DNA of 64,000 nt from Daucus carota subsp. sativus (GCF_001625215.2 NC_030381.2:42034689-42098688); one strand, 5' to 3'. Counted from the first letter of the stretch, positions 12,379 through 25,568 are shown. Notes: generated from the letters alone by a model not told the origin. A program made the numbers and translations.

Positions 12379-13839
12379 TTGCTTTTCTTGTGTTCTGAGG
12401 CTCTTTGGATTTCCAACGTTACAGATCCTTGTCTCTTCTGTATTAAGTTAAAGGTATGGCACACGTAAAGTGAAAGTGTTTTCTCAATTTCTAGGTACTG
12501 GATTATCGAAACGCCTAACCTCTTTAATATGAATGATTATCACCGCATTAATATAATCTATTCAAAATCTATATATTTACTTTTGATTTATTTTTTCAAT
12601 ATTTTATATTCATAAAAAAAATATTATTTTATTTTAGAAAAATATGAGAAAATATTGAATAATTTTTTATCAAATTTTTCATGATAATTTTTAATTGATT
12701 TCATCTCACAAATAGTGATGAGACTACCTGTATACACACTAATTTTCTAACTAAAATCGTCCAATTTGATAAGTTTCAATAGTACATTGTAATCATATTT
12801 GTAACCTCATTTGTAACTTGAAAAGCAACCACTTTCAATCGTCTTGGCATCTCATATGTAATTTTGTCCGTATTTTTAAAATAAATTAGAAAAATTGATA
12901 TTTTTATAAATTTTCTCAAAAGAATTATTTATAAATGCGTCAAACACAATAAATCAAATAATGAAACATATATAGATATTCAGTAGGATCATTTTGTAAA
13001 AAAATAATATTAACTCTAATATGAAGAAATATATCTCTTGTGAACATGTGTACGAGTGTGTCATAAATTATATTTTTCCGAGACATTGATTTTAAATAAT
13101 TTTTTAATTTTCAGAATAATTTTGCAGAAGTTTTTATTGAAATTGTATAATTTATGTGGATGCAAGTGAAGAGAGAACTGAGTGAAATACAAATGTTACT
13201 CCCCAAACTAACATAGGAGCAGATCCAATAATATTAAATATAATAAAAAATAGTGCCCTAGTGATTAAGGACATCATTTTAATATATCAACTCCAACAAT
13301 ACGCTTTATTATTGTGTCTTATTGTTAAAATATTAATATATTTAAATTATAGCTGAAGGGAAATGAAAAGGAGAGAGGAGAGAGATGTGTTGAAATGAGA
13401 GAAAGCTAATTTTTTATTGGTAGAAATGATTTAAGGCATGCATACACGTGCCTAAAAAATAAGGCATTTGAGAGATGTTCTAGTGTTGCACTAGGATATT
13501 ATTGAAGCACTCATATTATTGAAGCACTCATTTGCTTCGAATACCTTAAATTTTGATTTATGACAACAATTTGAGGCACTCATGGACTTCTTTCGAAGAA
13601 ACATACTGAACAGCAGGGATTAATTTACAAGAAGAGCAGGAATAGCTATTAGCTGGTCCACTAAAAAACCTAAAACCAAAAAGCAAGGCCCAGTACGAAG
13701 AAGCCCAGTTCAAGCAAAGAATCCGACTCATCCATCCATCTCAATCTAGAACCAAGGTTTCTAAAACCCTAGCTTGGACAAGAAGATCCAAACTCTATAC
13801 ACACACCGTCACACACAGACACATCACACATACACGTCA
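12379..13839. other. Spacer between divergent genes
   Basis: Intergenic region between the minus-strand dsRNA-binding gene and the plus-strand DUF1279 gene, so it must hold both promoters. It is AT-rich. A 17-base direct repeat, TATTATTGAAGCACTCA, occurs twice in a row near 13497-13530. The last 100 bases or so, with CACA-rich sequence, are probably the 5' UTR of the downstream gene. No coding region was seen. Confidence 0.5.
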
Positions 13840-14232
13840 ATGGCAACAGCAAGAATCAAAGAGCTTTTCAAAAAATACGGCAAAGTAGCCCTCGGTGTTC
13901 ATCTCTCGGTGTCCGCAGCATCCGTCACAGGTCTCTATGTAGCTATTAAAAGCAACGTCGATGTCGAATCGCTGTTCGAGCGCTTCGGTATCGGCGTCGC
14001 GAAAGAAGATGAAGAAGCTGTTAAAATAACGGAGAATATGAATGATGAGATTATTAATCCGAAGAAGAGGAATAGGACGGCGGAGCTAGCTGCGTCGAGT
14101 GGCGGTGCGTTGGCTGTGGCGGTGTTGTGTAATAAGGCGTTGTTTCCGGTGCGAGTTCCGATTACGCTGGCGCTTACGCCGCCGATATCGAGGTTTTTGG
14201 CGAGGCGTCGGCTTCTTAAAGGCGGTGTATGA
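13840..14232 (+). CDS. DUF1279 / FAM210-like small membrane protein
   Basis: Single-exon gene of 130 residues. The N-terminal part (RIKELFKKYGKVALGVHLSV, then a hydrophobic stretch to about residue 38) and the second hydrophobic stretch (about residues 87-118, including FPVRVPITLALTPPISRFL) match the two-helix DUF1279 domain of FAM210-type proteins. Animal FAM210A and FAM210B are mitochondrial membrane proteins; plant members are poorly characterised, so location and role here are inference. The start chosen is the first ATG, which directly precedes the domain. The same frame is open upstream but has no ATG there. The gene is much more GC-rich than its surroundings, partly through GCG codons late in the ORF. 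Confidence 0.85.
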   Translation: MATARIKELFKKYGKVALGVHLSVSAASVTGLYVAIKSNVDVESLFERFGIGVAKEDEEAVKITENMNDEIINPKKRNRTAELAASSGGALAVAVLCNKALFPVRVPITLALTPPISRFLARRRLLKGGV

Positions 14233-17200
14233 ATTTATGTGTTTGTTTAGATTTGTTTTTGTTTATAATGTGATGTGCTTGTGGATTAAGGAGCGTGTTT
14301 TCGGGTTTAGTTATCGTTAATTTGATAAAATAATGGAGTATGCGCTGCAATGGATGATGATCTTAGCAAATTGAATTTATATTTAGCGGAAGTTATAAAT
14401 GATCTTGATAAATGGAGTATACTGTCTCTTGATGAATGATTAATAATAAGATGGCACATATTGATATCTGACTTTGCTAATGAGTTCTTGGCTTTTTCCT
14501 ACCGAGTCTTCCACTTGTGTTTCTGGTGTGTTAGTGAATCTGTTCTTGTTGATTCGTTGAAACAGAGGAATTCCTACAACAAAGATACATTACCTTTTTC
14601 GTAGCGCCGCTATTGTACATCATGAACTTTCAGAGCATACAATCTATGACGTTATAAGTATAGTTGAAAGTTGTATTCATCACATTTAAGATTCCTAATT
14701 CTAAAATCTTGTTACAGATCAGGTATCTGAAATAGGTGTTCTTTTCTTATCGATATAGTAACAATGCTGTAGTATTGCTCTAGGTCTGTGTGCAGTTTCT
14801 TTTTTCGGTCTTGGTCAATTACAGAAACGAAAATACTCATGCAGCCTACTTACATTCACTGAGGTTAGAACATCAATTTGTTGTTACCACTGGACTCTCA
14901 ATCTTTTTGATTTGTTGAGCTTTTCACATGAATTACTCTCCAGTTGCAGTACTGTACTGTCGGCCATATGGAATCCTTTGTATAGACATTGGAGCTTGCA
15001 GGTCTGTAGACTCCACTTTTTTTCTATTTGCGTACTTCTGTTGGAATACCTACAAATTTTCTTAGTTTTAAATTACAATGAAATGTTTCCTGTACCAATG
15101 GAACACAATCAATGACTCCGCGTTTGGACATTTCTATCGTGTCTTTCTTCTTCCTTTTGTTTCCTTTTTCCGTGGTTTGATAGTCCTCTATGTTCTGTTC
15201 TCCAGCTAGAATTGGTAAAGCTTTAATTGAAAATCTCATGTTATGAATACATAATTAGTTACATGAAATCTTTTATCATTGGATTTTAACAATTGAGTAT
15301 CTAAACTTTTTTGTTGCAGCCTATATTAGGAATCAGAAGTTCCAGTAAAACGAAAAAGTAGAAACTGCTCATGTTTTATTCTTGAATCCAAATACTGCAA
15401 CTGTGAAAAATGAAATGTTATGTTGTGCATGTTACTCATACAATTTTTTTTTTGTTAAAGATGAGTCTTGAAGGGGCTTGTGTTTTACTCGCCAAAAACA
15501 AAGCTGTGACAAATCTACTAGTTACATCTGCAAGATCTCTATTCAGTAAATTTGTTAATTACATGAGCAAGATCTTCCTCATGTTTGAATCTCTGGACGC
15601 AGACGTAGACTACCAACTTCATTTTCCATTTCCGTTGCCTTGCAGTCGCTGAGTATTATTATGTAGACGAATAGAGTACAAATATAATATCTGATATGTA
15701 GAAGCATGATAATTATTATGTACATAGAACCAAATACCATCAAATTGTACTTATATTAAACGTGCCGCTGCCAATAATTATCTTAACATTGTCAATCAGA
15801 GACTCGGGACCTGTAATAACACATGCAATGTTAAATCTGGTGCATTATACTTCTAATCGATAATAAAGCACGACCATTGAAAAATATATGAATACTTGTT
15901 CTCATGAACATATGATGTCGGTAGATGGTTATCGGTTATGTGACTCTGATTGTCGACTCATTCAGCTGATCGTTGTCTTGCTCAGCTGATCGGACTACTA
16001 CCAAATTCTTGAATCTCGTGCAAGTTAGTTTGTGATCATCGTCAGACTCAGCTAATCGTCATCTCACTCGGATTGAACGATTTAAATCAGGAAGCTTTTA
16101 TATAAATATTTGCTCATATATAAATATAAGAGTTTAAATACTTTGACGCTATAACTAGTTTAATCCTTTTTGAATTTTATTTTCGGTGTATAACTCCTTA
16201 AACAAATGTTGGAATTCTTCGTTAGGTTAATATAATGATCATCCTCGTACATGTTGACATTTAGTGTATTTGTCTGGTTTACAAACGATTAACACTGATG
16301 TTTACCTTCGTATCTTTTTCCGATAAATGATATTGTTCAGTCCACCTTGATTGTATTTGATTTGTATTCTGATTATGAATAATCAGAGTGTTGATACCGG
16401 AATCTTCTAATACTTGATACTGAATCGTTAGACAACTTTTGTTTCTTGAAACTTTTTGAACTTTGTTGTTTAGTGAGTCTTGAACATATTAATGAATTTC
16501 TTCAGTGGACGGGTGTTCGTTTTAGTTTGTTAGATTATCTTTTTCCGCACATACTTGATCTTCTATCTTTTAGTTTACTTTCAAGTCATCCTCTCATGCA
16601 ATTGAACCTCTCCATCAGCATCAACTTCGCTATTACCTGTTGAAATCTCATCTTAGAGACTTCTAACAAGAAATGTCTATTTGATGATCCAAGTTAGCCT
16701 CGCCCCAGGGCCCAGGATGAGCCTCACCTGAAGTGATCTGGTCAGCCAAGCTAAGCATTCAGCCAGTTGGTATACGCCCACCCGTCTCGTTTACCGATGA
16801 AATTCGTCTAATGGCTCATTAAGTCAATCTCTTCATTTGACCAAAAAAGCTTGCTGAGCTAATTTCTTGAGTTCTGTTATAACTGTTATCTTAAACTCAA
16901 GTCCACCTTCAGTCTCGTTTTCAGTGATGACAAAGGGCTAGTCCACACAACTGACTTGGGGGAGGTCCGCACGGTCTGGATCGGATGTCAAAAACGGGAT
17001 GTCGGGTCAGCACACCTAGTCTCATGCTTTTCGGAGGAGGCGGGGTCTCAACGTTTCATATCTATCTGATATAAGGCGGCGGCCTTACAGTTAGAACCAA
17101 GAAATGGGAAACATATTTTGATTAGGTTACTTATTTTCCGAGAACACCTTTAGCTTGATCCCCGTAAATAGGATATATAGACATATTGTTTGGGGATAAA

Positions 17201-17619
17201 ACACTACCCTTGACAGAGTGTATATTTCTTCCGTGTTGTAAAGAAATCCTAACTGCGAACGATCTCAGTCAAAAACTAAATCACATATCTTGCCGTACGT
17301 CATAATTAACTACCCACGTACGTCGTCATCAATCATCCCTGATTCGATTAACCCTCTCGAATTTTATTATCATCAGATTCCTCGATTTACAGAATGAAAA
17401 ATTAAATTTTCTTTTCAATGACAATTTTTTCCAAAAATGGAGTAAATTTCTTGTCCTAAATATATAAGAAATTTCTTTCCAATCTCCAAGTTCTTCCTTC
17501 GCATAATATTACCAGAAATATTTTAAATTGTTTACTTCTTTTTTTTCCCTTTTCTGTCGTAGTCGCCGATACCAAAGATAGAGTGACAAGATTTTTCTGT
17601 TTTACATTCGCGATCTAAG
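14233..17619. other. Long spacer, no supported gene
   Basis: Begins with the 3' UTR of the DUF1279 gene. Several small open frames (for example near 14912, 15410 and 16446) have no recognisable features. A patch at 15940-16080 repeats CAGCTGATCG-like words. A relatively GC-rich patch at about 16690-17090 differs in composition from its flanks and may be an old transposon or gene relic. The last few hundred bases should contain the TRAPPC2L promoter and leader. Confidence 0.45.
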
Positions 17620-19267
17620 ATGAGTGTGTGCGTCGCTGTGGTCGGGCACCAGGTATCTCGATCTACACTTGTTATTTTCATTATCTATACGTATAATTTA
17701 GATATACACTTTGATGTAGTAGATCATAATAGAATTTTAATTTCGTTTAATTGCGAGCAGAACAATCCGCTATACATACAAAGCTTTACAGATGCCGATG
17801 ATGCGTTGAAGCTTCATCACATTGTTCACTGCTCTCTCGATGTTATCGACGAACGAGGTGCTTATATCATCCTTTCATCTACTCTACTCATTGTTTCCTG
17901 TTTTATATAGGCTGCTGTTACTTTAATTTCTATGTATGATGATTGATTATGATCTGGGTTTTAATTGGAAGTGTGATATCGATACTGTAATTAAATTCGA
18001 ATCTAAATTAAATCCGTGTTGGGTGATTTAATCGAATATGTACGGGTATGTATGTTTGGTTGGTTTAAGTTTATGAATTAGTAGAGAAAACATTCGCGTG
18101 AGAGAGAATGTAGTAGTTAGGGATGTGGATGTGTCATGTGTCATAAGAGGTAGAGGAAAATGGGAATTTTCTCCCGAAAGTGTTCTGAATTTGAATTGGC
18201 TAGTGGCTACTAAGTTAGGGAAGGTGCTGTGTGACCGGTGAAAATTTCAGCCCTTGGTATCATTGATCCCCTTTTTTACTTGTGCAAATGTGATATCGAA
18301 ACAATAGAGGAAGGAGGATATACACCTAAATAAAACATTTTGTCGTCAACTTGGTAATCCTTTTCACTGTTTTCAAGTGCTTTATATATACAATACATTG
18401 TTGTTGAAATATCTTGGAGGCAACAGCACTAACGGATTAGTAAACTTTTATTCATGTATAATACAGTAAATAATCCGAAAAAATCCGGACCTCTGCTGAA
18501 TGAGACTTTTCTTGGTCTACTTTACCCGGCTGATAATTACAAAGTGTAAGTAAAATTCTGTTTTTTGAAGCTTTGCATTGCCAATAATCTAAACATCACA
18601 GAACCCAATATGTGGTGAAGACTGTTTGTCTTTGGCTCCCTTTAATGTTGAATTGATGCACGAATGCAAGTTTTCTTGTCGCACTACTCACCCCATACTG
18701 TATATATTATTGGTGCAGATTTGGCTATCTGACCAATACAAAGGTAAAGTTTATATTGGTGACAACAGATGTTGATGTCAGGGATGCAAGCGTAAGAAAT
18801 GTGAGTATTTACAGTCATTTCATTAACTTCTGCACTTGCTTTTAGAGATGATTGAAGATACACAAGTAATGCCCCTTACATATTCCTATGGGAGCTAAAA
18901 TATGAAATCCAGGGTCTTAGATTTGATATGAATATCACACCTACTATTTCTTGTATATTTCCGAGATCATATGATCTTCGACCTTTGAAAATGTCTAATT
19001 ATGCAAAGTCTATAACTGTGAGGGTAGTACCTTTTGTTTCTTGTCAAACCTATTTCTAGATCATATGTTGAACCCATGACCTACGGACTTCTTTCTTATG
19101 CTTGGTAACTTGTTACTTCACAGTTTTTTAGAAGGTTCCACTCTGCATATGTTGATGCTGTCTCAAACCCATTTCACGTTCCTGGTAAAAAGATAACCTC
19201 CAAGACCTTTGCTGGAAGAGTCAGTGCTATTGTCAGCTCATTTGGGTCAAGCACCACTACGGATTAG
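17620..19267 (+). CDS. TRAPPC2L: TRAPP complex subunit 2-like protein
   Basis: Five exons: 17620-17652, 17761-17857, 18467-18545, 18719-18800 and 19124-19267, all GT-AG and in phase, giving 144 residues. Plant homologues are about 140. TRAPPC2L is a small longin/sedlin-fold subunit of the TRAPP tethering complexes, which activate Rab GTPases in Golgi and post-Golgi vesicle traffic. Diagnostic stretches are ACVAVVGHQ-like in the tiny first exon (here CVAVVGHQ), NNPLYIQSFTDADDALKLHH in exon 2, NPKKSGPLLNETFLGLLYP in exon 3, GYLTNTKVKFILVTTD in exon 4 and YVDAVSNPFHVPGKKI in exon 5. No missing segment or disrupted frame is seen, so it should be functional. It appears to be a stand-alone housekeeping gene. 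Confidence 0.95.
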
Positions 19268-21593
19268 CACCAGCCATTGAAGGATAAACATTCTGGCATC
19301 AACAAAGAACACAGGGGTGGAGCTCTTTAATCATCTTTTTCCCTTTTACGCTCTCAGGGGGGTGGGATGGTTACTAGAGTTTACAGCGATGTCTCTCATT
19401 GACTATATGGTCTATACCTTTCTTTTTTTGTTGATGAACTTGGATATATATAGAGCTCCTGTAGAGTTTACATTGAAAGGTGTTATTGACTATTCCGTTT
19501 GGTAATGAATTTGGACAGGTGTTAAGCATACAGTATGTAAGATAAGATCTTTTCAAAATACTAGGTTTTGATGATATAGTTTTATGTCAAAGCAACTGTC
19601 ATCAGTGATATATATATATATGCTTTGTTTAATAAAGTTTGTTGCTGAGCTGCAGTATACATGACCCAGAAGTTTGCTTCTGCAGAAAATCTTAAGCTGT
19701 TCCACTTCTCACCAAGTAAGGTAATATGAAGCTATTTTGTTTTAATGTCCTCAACCCCATTATGCTGTTTAGTTACAATTCAAAAAGTTGTCCCTGTGAA
19801 TGACTATACTGAAATCCAGAATTGAGAAATCGGAGATTACTCTATCTGCTTCCCAAAGTAGAGTCTAAGATATACAAGCCATTATCAATAATACGACCTG
19901 CCACAAAATCATTTATTTGTATTTAACTAATTACTAGTGTTATATGGAAAACAATATGTTTCACTAACTCTATCACATAAAGTATATAATAATTACACGC
20001 GCGTATAGAATAGAAAAAGAATTATTAAATATTTCTGCTGGGTGGTGGTGTGGGTGTTTGTGCCGGGGTAAAGGGATAAATGCATAGCTAATTGATCGGC
20101 TGAGTCTCACTTGGGTGATGGGATTAGTGTCATTTTGTCAAGTGTTGGATGAAGACTGGTTTTTTGGCGACTTTTATTCGATGTTTGTATGCTGAAGCCA
20201 TTTTGGTATGTTAGTGTGTACAAATCTTTTTTGTCTAATACAGTGATTAGTAAGTTTTGGTTAATGGTTAAGCAGTAGTGTAGCGTAGTGCCTGCTAGCC
20301 AAATGATTAATTAAAGTGGAAGATCAACATTCTTGTTTGTAATTCGAGTTAATTGACACTATGATGAGCATTTTGTAGAAATTCTCTTGTTGGGCTACCA
20401 TGTTTTTTTTTGCGATAACGTATTCACCAAGTTGATCACTAGTTAAGTAGCTGTTTATTGAAGTTTGAAGTTATTAAGTTACTGCTAGTATTATTTCAAG
20501 TCGTATAGTGCCTCTGAATTGTACACACAGGACAGTCTTGAGATATCTCAAATATAACAGTATACTCCCTCCGTCCCATTTTAACTGCTTTTGACTTTTT
20601 TACATGTATTTTAAGATGTTAAAAAAATCACATCTAAACATAATATTTTTTTATAAAATTTATATCAAATAAAAGTTTAGGTTCTAAACTTTTATTTGAT
20701 AAACTTTTATTTGATATAAGAATTGAATTATTTTATTGAGTGTAGATATTGTTTTTTTACATCTCAATATACGTGCTAGAAAGTCAAACATCAGTTAAAA
20801 TGGGACAGAGGGAGTAGTTTTTATGCTATTTGTCTGCACACTTAAGGTGTTGGAGAAGTACGATCTAACACATTACTGATTGCTCGTAGTATTGAATTTG
20901 TTCAAGACATAGTCAAAAGAGATCGTCTAAAGAATCTTCCAAAATTTCCACAAACAACAGTAATCACAAGATTTTCCGTTCCAGTTTTGGATCAGAACCA
21001 AAACGGTAGAACAATTTATGATCATTCATTTTCTTTGCCTCATTTTCCATTCTAGATTCCATTCTCTTTTGCCGGCATGAACCAGACACCCCTCACAGTT
21101 TCATAAAATTCAGTCACGTAAAGAAAGAACATACATGGATCACTCAACCGCACACCTATTTAACAAAATGATCAATAATGCAAGTTAAAATATACTTGCA
21201 TAGTATTAAAAAATATACTTGCATAGTATTAAAAAAGGGTGTATATTGAAGTCTTAAAATTTTTAAGTTATACTCAAGAGACGTATGGGTGTCTGATATG
21301 AAAGATGAACATGTATGCTATAGTTGGTGTATGATGATACAGATACACTGTTAATAAATCCTAGTAGGAATATTCTTACAAATCAATTCCTTAAATGAAA
21401 AGTAATAAAATCAGTTTATGATGAATTTATAGTATATGAACTAAATTGGTATGAAATTCAGAAGATGTAAACATTTTTCATTCATTGAGCAATGAAATTT
21501 AGCTGGAAATAAAACTGACACACAACATTCCATCTTCTTATTAAGGACATCCAAATTACAAGTTGACTACACAATACTGTAAATAAATACTCC
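19268..21593. other. 3' region of TRAPPC2L and convergent spacer
   Basis: Starts with the TRAPPC2L 3' UTR and ends with the 3' UTR of the minus-strand monooxygenase, so the two genes converge here. One Stowaway MITE (20565-20814) lies in the middle. A direct repeat of about 25 bases built on ATATACTTGCATAGTATTAA occurs near 21190-21235. No further coding region was seen. Confidence 0.5.
20565..20814. mobile_element. Stowaway-type MITE (family C)
   Basis: The ends are CTCCCTCCGTCCCATTTTAA and TTAAAATGGGACAGAGGGAG, with TA on each side (20563-20564 and 20815-20816). The interior contains AAACTTTTATTTGATA both ways round. It belongs to the same family as the copy at 33640-33868 in an intron of the splicing-factor gene. 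Confidence 0.92.
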
Positions 21594-23680
21594 TCAAGCA
21601 GTGGCACTGAGATTTCCACAATCAAAGTCAGCTCTCTTCATTAGCAGCCCTGCCAATAATCCACCCAACAATTTATCTCTAACAAAGCTGATCAACTTCC
21701 CATCACTTTGCTGCAAAAACCCAATCAAATAAGCTGTACTAATGAGACTGAAGCCTCTCCATTTCCTCTCATTTGCATACTTCTTCAATCCCATTTTGAT
21801 CCTCATACCTTCATTATCCTCACTTCCCTCCCCCTCTTTGCCATTCGATTTTTTCTTCCAGGCCTCGCCCAAACACCTAGCTAAAACAATGCCATCCTCC
21901 AATGCTGAACATCCGCCTTGTCCTAGATCCGGTGTCATTGGATGGAGAGCATCACCAGCTACACAAACATTGTCTTTGTGAATATTTCCCCACAGCAACT
22001 CCCATGGGTGTCTAAACCTCAATGGAGAGGATACAATACCATCAAGTTTAGTAGTTTCTATAACACTTTTTATCTTTTCTGGTACTTCTCCAAGATTGTC
22101 CAAGACATATTGCTTCATGTTGTGTGTATCCTCTTCCATCTCCCTGTCTGCACCAAAGAGAGAAGTGCATCAAATAATTTAGAGAGACCTTTTGTGATAA
22201 ATTAGTCAGTAAATAAGACTAGTATTTCTAGACATAAGAGGATCCAATGGCATCAAATAAGGTTGTGAGATGTTGAGTTTATATACCATTTCGAGAGGGG
22301 GTGTAAGTGAAGAACCAATAAACAGTGTGATCATCACATGGAAGGAATCCATATTTGACACCTTGACCAAAATACTGCACAAATCTGGGCTCAAACTCAT
22401 GAGCATCATCGAAATCTGCATATCCCCTAAAGGCAGACCGGCCTGCAAAAGCCGGTTTTTCCAGTCCCAAGAATTTTGCCACCACTGAGTTCACCCCGTC
22501 ACATCCAACCAACACCTTCCATTGACAAGTTACGACAAAGGCTTTAGTAAGAATATACGGGTCGGCATTCTAATATTGGGTACTTGTGTGTGTGTGTGTG
22601 AACATATATAGCACCTTAGCTTTGATAATGGTTCCATCAGCAAGATGAAGTAGTTTTATGTGTCCGGACTCAATAGATACAACCTTGGAGGAAAACCTAA
22701 TAGTACCACTAGGCAGTTCCTTGACAAGAGTTTCCATCAATATCTTCCTTTTCACACACCTTACTTCATGCCCTTTCCTACATGTTTGCAATTCAAGCAT
22801 TCAACAAAATTAAAACCAAGAAACCAACCCAAACATACACGGGGTCATGTTCTATTACAAACTCTAAACACAACCTACAAACCAATAGCCACAGATCAAA
22901 TACTGCATACAAATTATCCTTATGTACTTTGGAGAAAATTTAGTTTCTACTAAACGAACATGACAAATCGGCAATCTTACTGAGTTGCACTTGGCTCAAA
23001 TGACAATTCTGAGGCAGCACCTGTCTCTAAGGAGGTAGCCACTACCCTGCACTCAAAATATCATGGTTAAAAAACAGACACGCGTTGAGTAAACTTTATC
23101 AGTGAAATTAACTTTCCCGACGAATGCGAAAGAAAGGATAAATGAAACAGTCATGTATACCCTTGAAGCTGTTTATGCTGTCGACGAATGGAATCAGCAA
23201 TGCCTAAGGCTTCCAATGCCTTCCAGGCATTACTCCACACCATGAATGCAAATCCTGTAATTCTCAAACTATCTGCCGACTCCAGTACCATGCTCCTAAT
23301 TCCCAATCTACAAAAACAGAAGTATATATATAGGATCTTTCTAGTGTATGTCCATGGGCACATGCTAACAATGACTTTTTTACACATGTGGGAGATTTTG
23401 ATTGGTGAGGATTTTTGTGTATGCAGAGGGCCACCATTATTAATAGGACATAAGCCAATAGGAATCCACCCTATAGCTAAAAAATGATTGTTAGTGTCTG
23501 TCATGGGCACACACTAGAAAATCCGATATATTTATACTAGTAGTTTTCTTCCATTGGAAATCTGATAGAAATGTGTGCAAAATTAATGTGTGTAAATTAA
23601 AGAGACCTGTGAAGTCCCAAGGAAGTTGTAAGACCAGCGATCCCACCTCCGACAATCACAATGTCTTCAGTGATTTCCAT
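21594..23680 (-). CDS. FAD-dependent monooxygenase, plant MO1/CTF2-like
   Basis: Six exons on the minus strand: 23680-23607, 23307-23161, 23046-22981, 22777-22615, 22515-22287 and 22147-21594. They join in phase to give 410 residues, normal for this plant family (about 400). The family resembles salicylate hydroxylase; substrates of most plant members are unknown. The dinucleotide-binding GxGxxG motif is near the N-terminus ([17 protein letters not shown], about residues 9-25). The DG motif is [11 protein letters not shown] (about 153-163). The FAD-ribityl GD motif is [15 protein letters not shown] (about 291-305). The segment [16 protein letters not shown] is also typical. The acceptor of exon 5 is pyrimidine-poor but gives the expected KVLVGCDG join. 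The protein is probably soluble. All motifs are intact. Confidence 0.9.
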
Positions 23681-24511
23681 TGTATTCGCTATGTTATTGA
23701 GAGAGCAAGCAAGCAACAAGAAGTATAAGAAGCTTGTTTGTGTGTGTCACAGTGTCAGTGTGTGTTTTGAACACTGGAACAGAATATGCAGTTATATAGG
23801 AGATAAGATATGGTCCCTGGCAGAAACAATAAGAATAAACTAAGATATGAATTATTATGGTGGTGATGACAGGCCTTACGTATTATTTTCTTCATGCACA
23901 GTTCACACTAGTACTCCAGACTATTTTGTTTTTACTTGCTAAAAGAATATATCATCGAATGCTACTCCACACCAGCCAAAATATATGTGCTCCCAACCCT
24001 GAACCTATATTTGCGAATGACTAAAATCCAAGTTGAGTGTATGTTAGGATATTGGTATAAAAAGATGGAAAAAAATTGTCCACATATTAAATGATGGCAT
24101 CTGCATGTAAGATGCATATGTTGAAATACGTTGACTCGTCGAGCGATATTGTATTAAGACATATATTAGGGAAAATTTTAATTATGATATATATTTAAAT
24201 TTTAAGGGGACAGTAGTATTCAAAAAATATTCATATTAATAGAATTGGAACAACTGAGAAAACAAAAGTAACCCCGAGTGGCATTCGTTGTGCATTTGTG
24301 CCGGGCAAGGTAAGACCTTGTAGTGCACTGTCCAAAACAGAGTATTCTTCTTGACTCAAATGCACATTATTTACCCAACAAATATTGAATATTATGTCCT
24401 ACTCCAGCCGCCATTAAATAGAAGAAAAAAAGTGCAAGTTTTACTCTTTGTATGAATTTAAGACATCATACACGTTTATCAGTAGTAATTTGCAGTTTAG
24501 AAAAGAATATA
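23681..24511. other. Promoter side of the monooxygenase and spacer
   Basis: Upstream of the minus-strand monooxygenase start, so the first few hundred bases should hold its 5' UTR and promoter. The remainder is AT-rich with no coding signal, up to the target duplication of the Mutator-like element at 24503-24511. Confidence 0.5.
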
Positions 24512-25559
24512 GAGTAAATGACAAAGTGGTGACTGTAGTTTTCTAAATTTTACAAAATATTGGCTGGACTTCAAAAATTACAAAATGGTGGTCGGAGTTT
24601 GCTTCCGCTTTTTAATAAGGTGGCGGCCGTTAAGTTCCGTTAAATTTGCTCCGTTAACTCTAAAAAAAATAAAAAAACAAGGGTAAAAGCGGGTTTTGGT
24701 AGGATGTTCAGAGCCATGGAAGGAGTGGCACAAGGGTTGTGGGAATAGGCAGATTTATCGGAGAAGAGAGGAGAGATAAGAAAAAAGTAAGGGTGAAAGC
24801 TGGGTTCCTCCCGATTGTCATTGTCAAGACGCGACTCCACATATCAACTCTTCTTCTCAAGCACTCACACAACGTCAATCACGCCAAGGCTCATCTCGAG
24901 AGATCACAATGGCTTTTAAAATCAGTTGCCTCCTGCTTCGATGTTACAGCCTGTTGAGCCAGTGTTACCATCTAGTGGGTGCTATTCTTTCCCAGAAACA
25001 AATCCTCGCCAAGGCTTAACCCTTTCCAAAACCTCTTCCGAGTAAGCACCCTAACTCCAATTGGCTCATTCTCTTAATTAATCACTCCAGTCCCTAACCC
25101 AGCCACTACACTATTCACCGAATCATCAATTCCTCTGTAATTCAAAACAGGACTCTCTAAACCTGAAAAAATCAACCCCAAAACCCCAAGAGAATTCAGA
25201 GAAGATGAGGTGGTTTGGTTTGTGATCAGAGAGATGGGTCTTGATTCAATTGACGGAGCAAGCGCCTCCTGCGTTTCCCAAACACACAGCCACAAAATCC
25301 CCAAGCCGAAAACCATGCTCATGAATCTTGTGTATATTAGATGGGCAGCTGTTTGTGCATAAATTTGTGTTAAAACCCGTTTTTACCCTTAATCTTTCTT
25401 ATTTTTTTTGGACTTTAACGGTCAGATTTAACAGACCTTGACGGCAGCCACCTTATTAAAAGATGGAGGTAAAGTTCAGCCACCAATCTGTAGTTTTTGA
25501 ACTTCAGCCAACATTTTGTAAAATTTGGAAAACTACAGCCACCATTTTATCATTTACTC
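24512..25559. mobile_element. Non-autonomous Mutator-like element, likely Pack-MULE
   Basis: Terminal inverted repeats of roughly 150 bases begin GAGTAAATGA at the left and end CATTTACTC at the right, with long matching stretches (for example TTTTACAAAAT and TTTAATAAGGTGGC). A perfect 9-bp duplication, AAGAATATA, flanks the element at 24503-24511 and 25560-25568, as expected for Mutator superfamily insertion. At 1048 bases it has no transposase. The interior is less AT-rich than the surroundings and carries a recognisable host-gene fragment at about 25077-25202 (listed separately). A MULE that has picked up host gene sequence is called a Pack-MULE. Confidence 0.9.
25077..25202 (-). pseudogene. 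TIM23-like gene fragment inside the MULE
   Basis: On the minus strand the frame reads NSLGVLGLIFSGLESPVLNY followed by RGIDDSVNSVVAGLGTGV. This is the pattern of the transmembrane core of plant TIM23, the channel subunit of the mitochondrial inner-membrane import translocase. Only about 40 residues are recognisable. The 40 residues before it in the same frame do not look like TIM23, and a stop follows at 25074, so it cannot make a working translocase subunit. The assignment rests on recalled family similarity and needs a search to confirm. Confidence 0.6.
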
Positions 25560-25568
25560 AAGAATATA

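Noticed and set aside
13774..13839. Upstream extension of the DUF1279 ORF
   Set aside because: There is no ATG in this stretch; it encodes His/Thr repeats from a CACA-rich 5' UTR.
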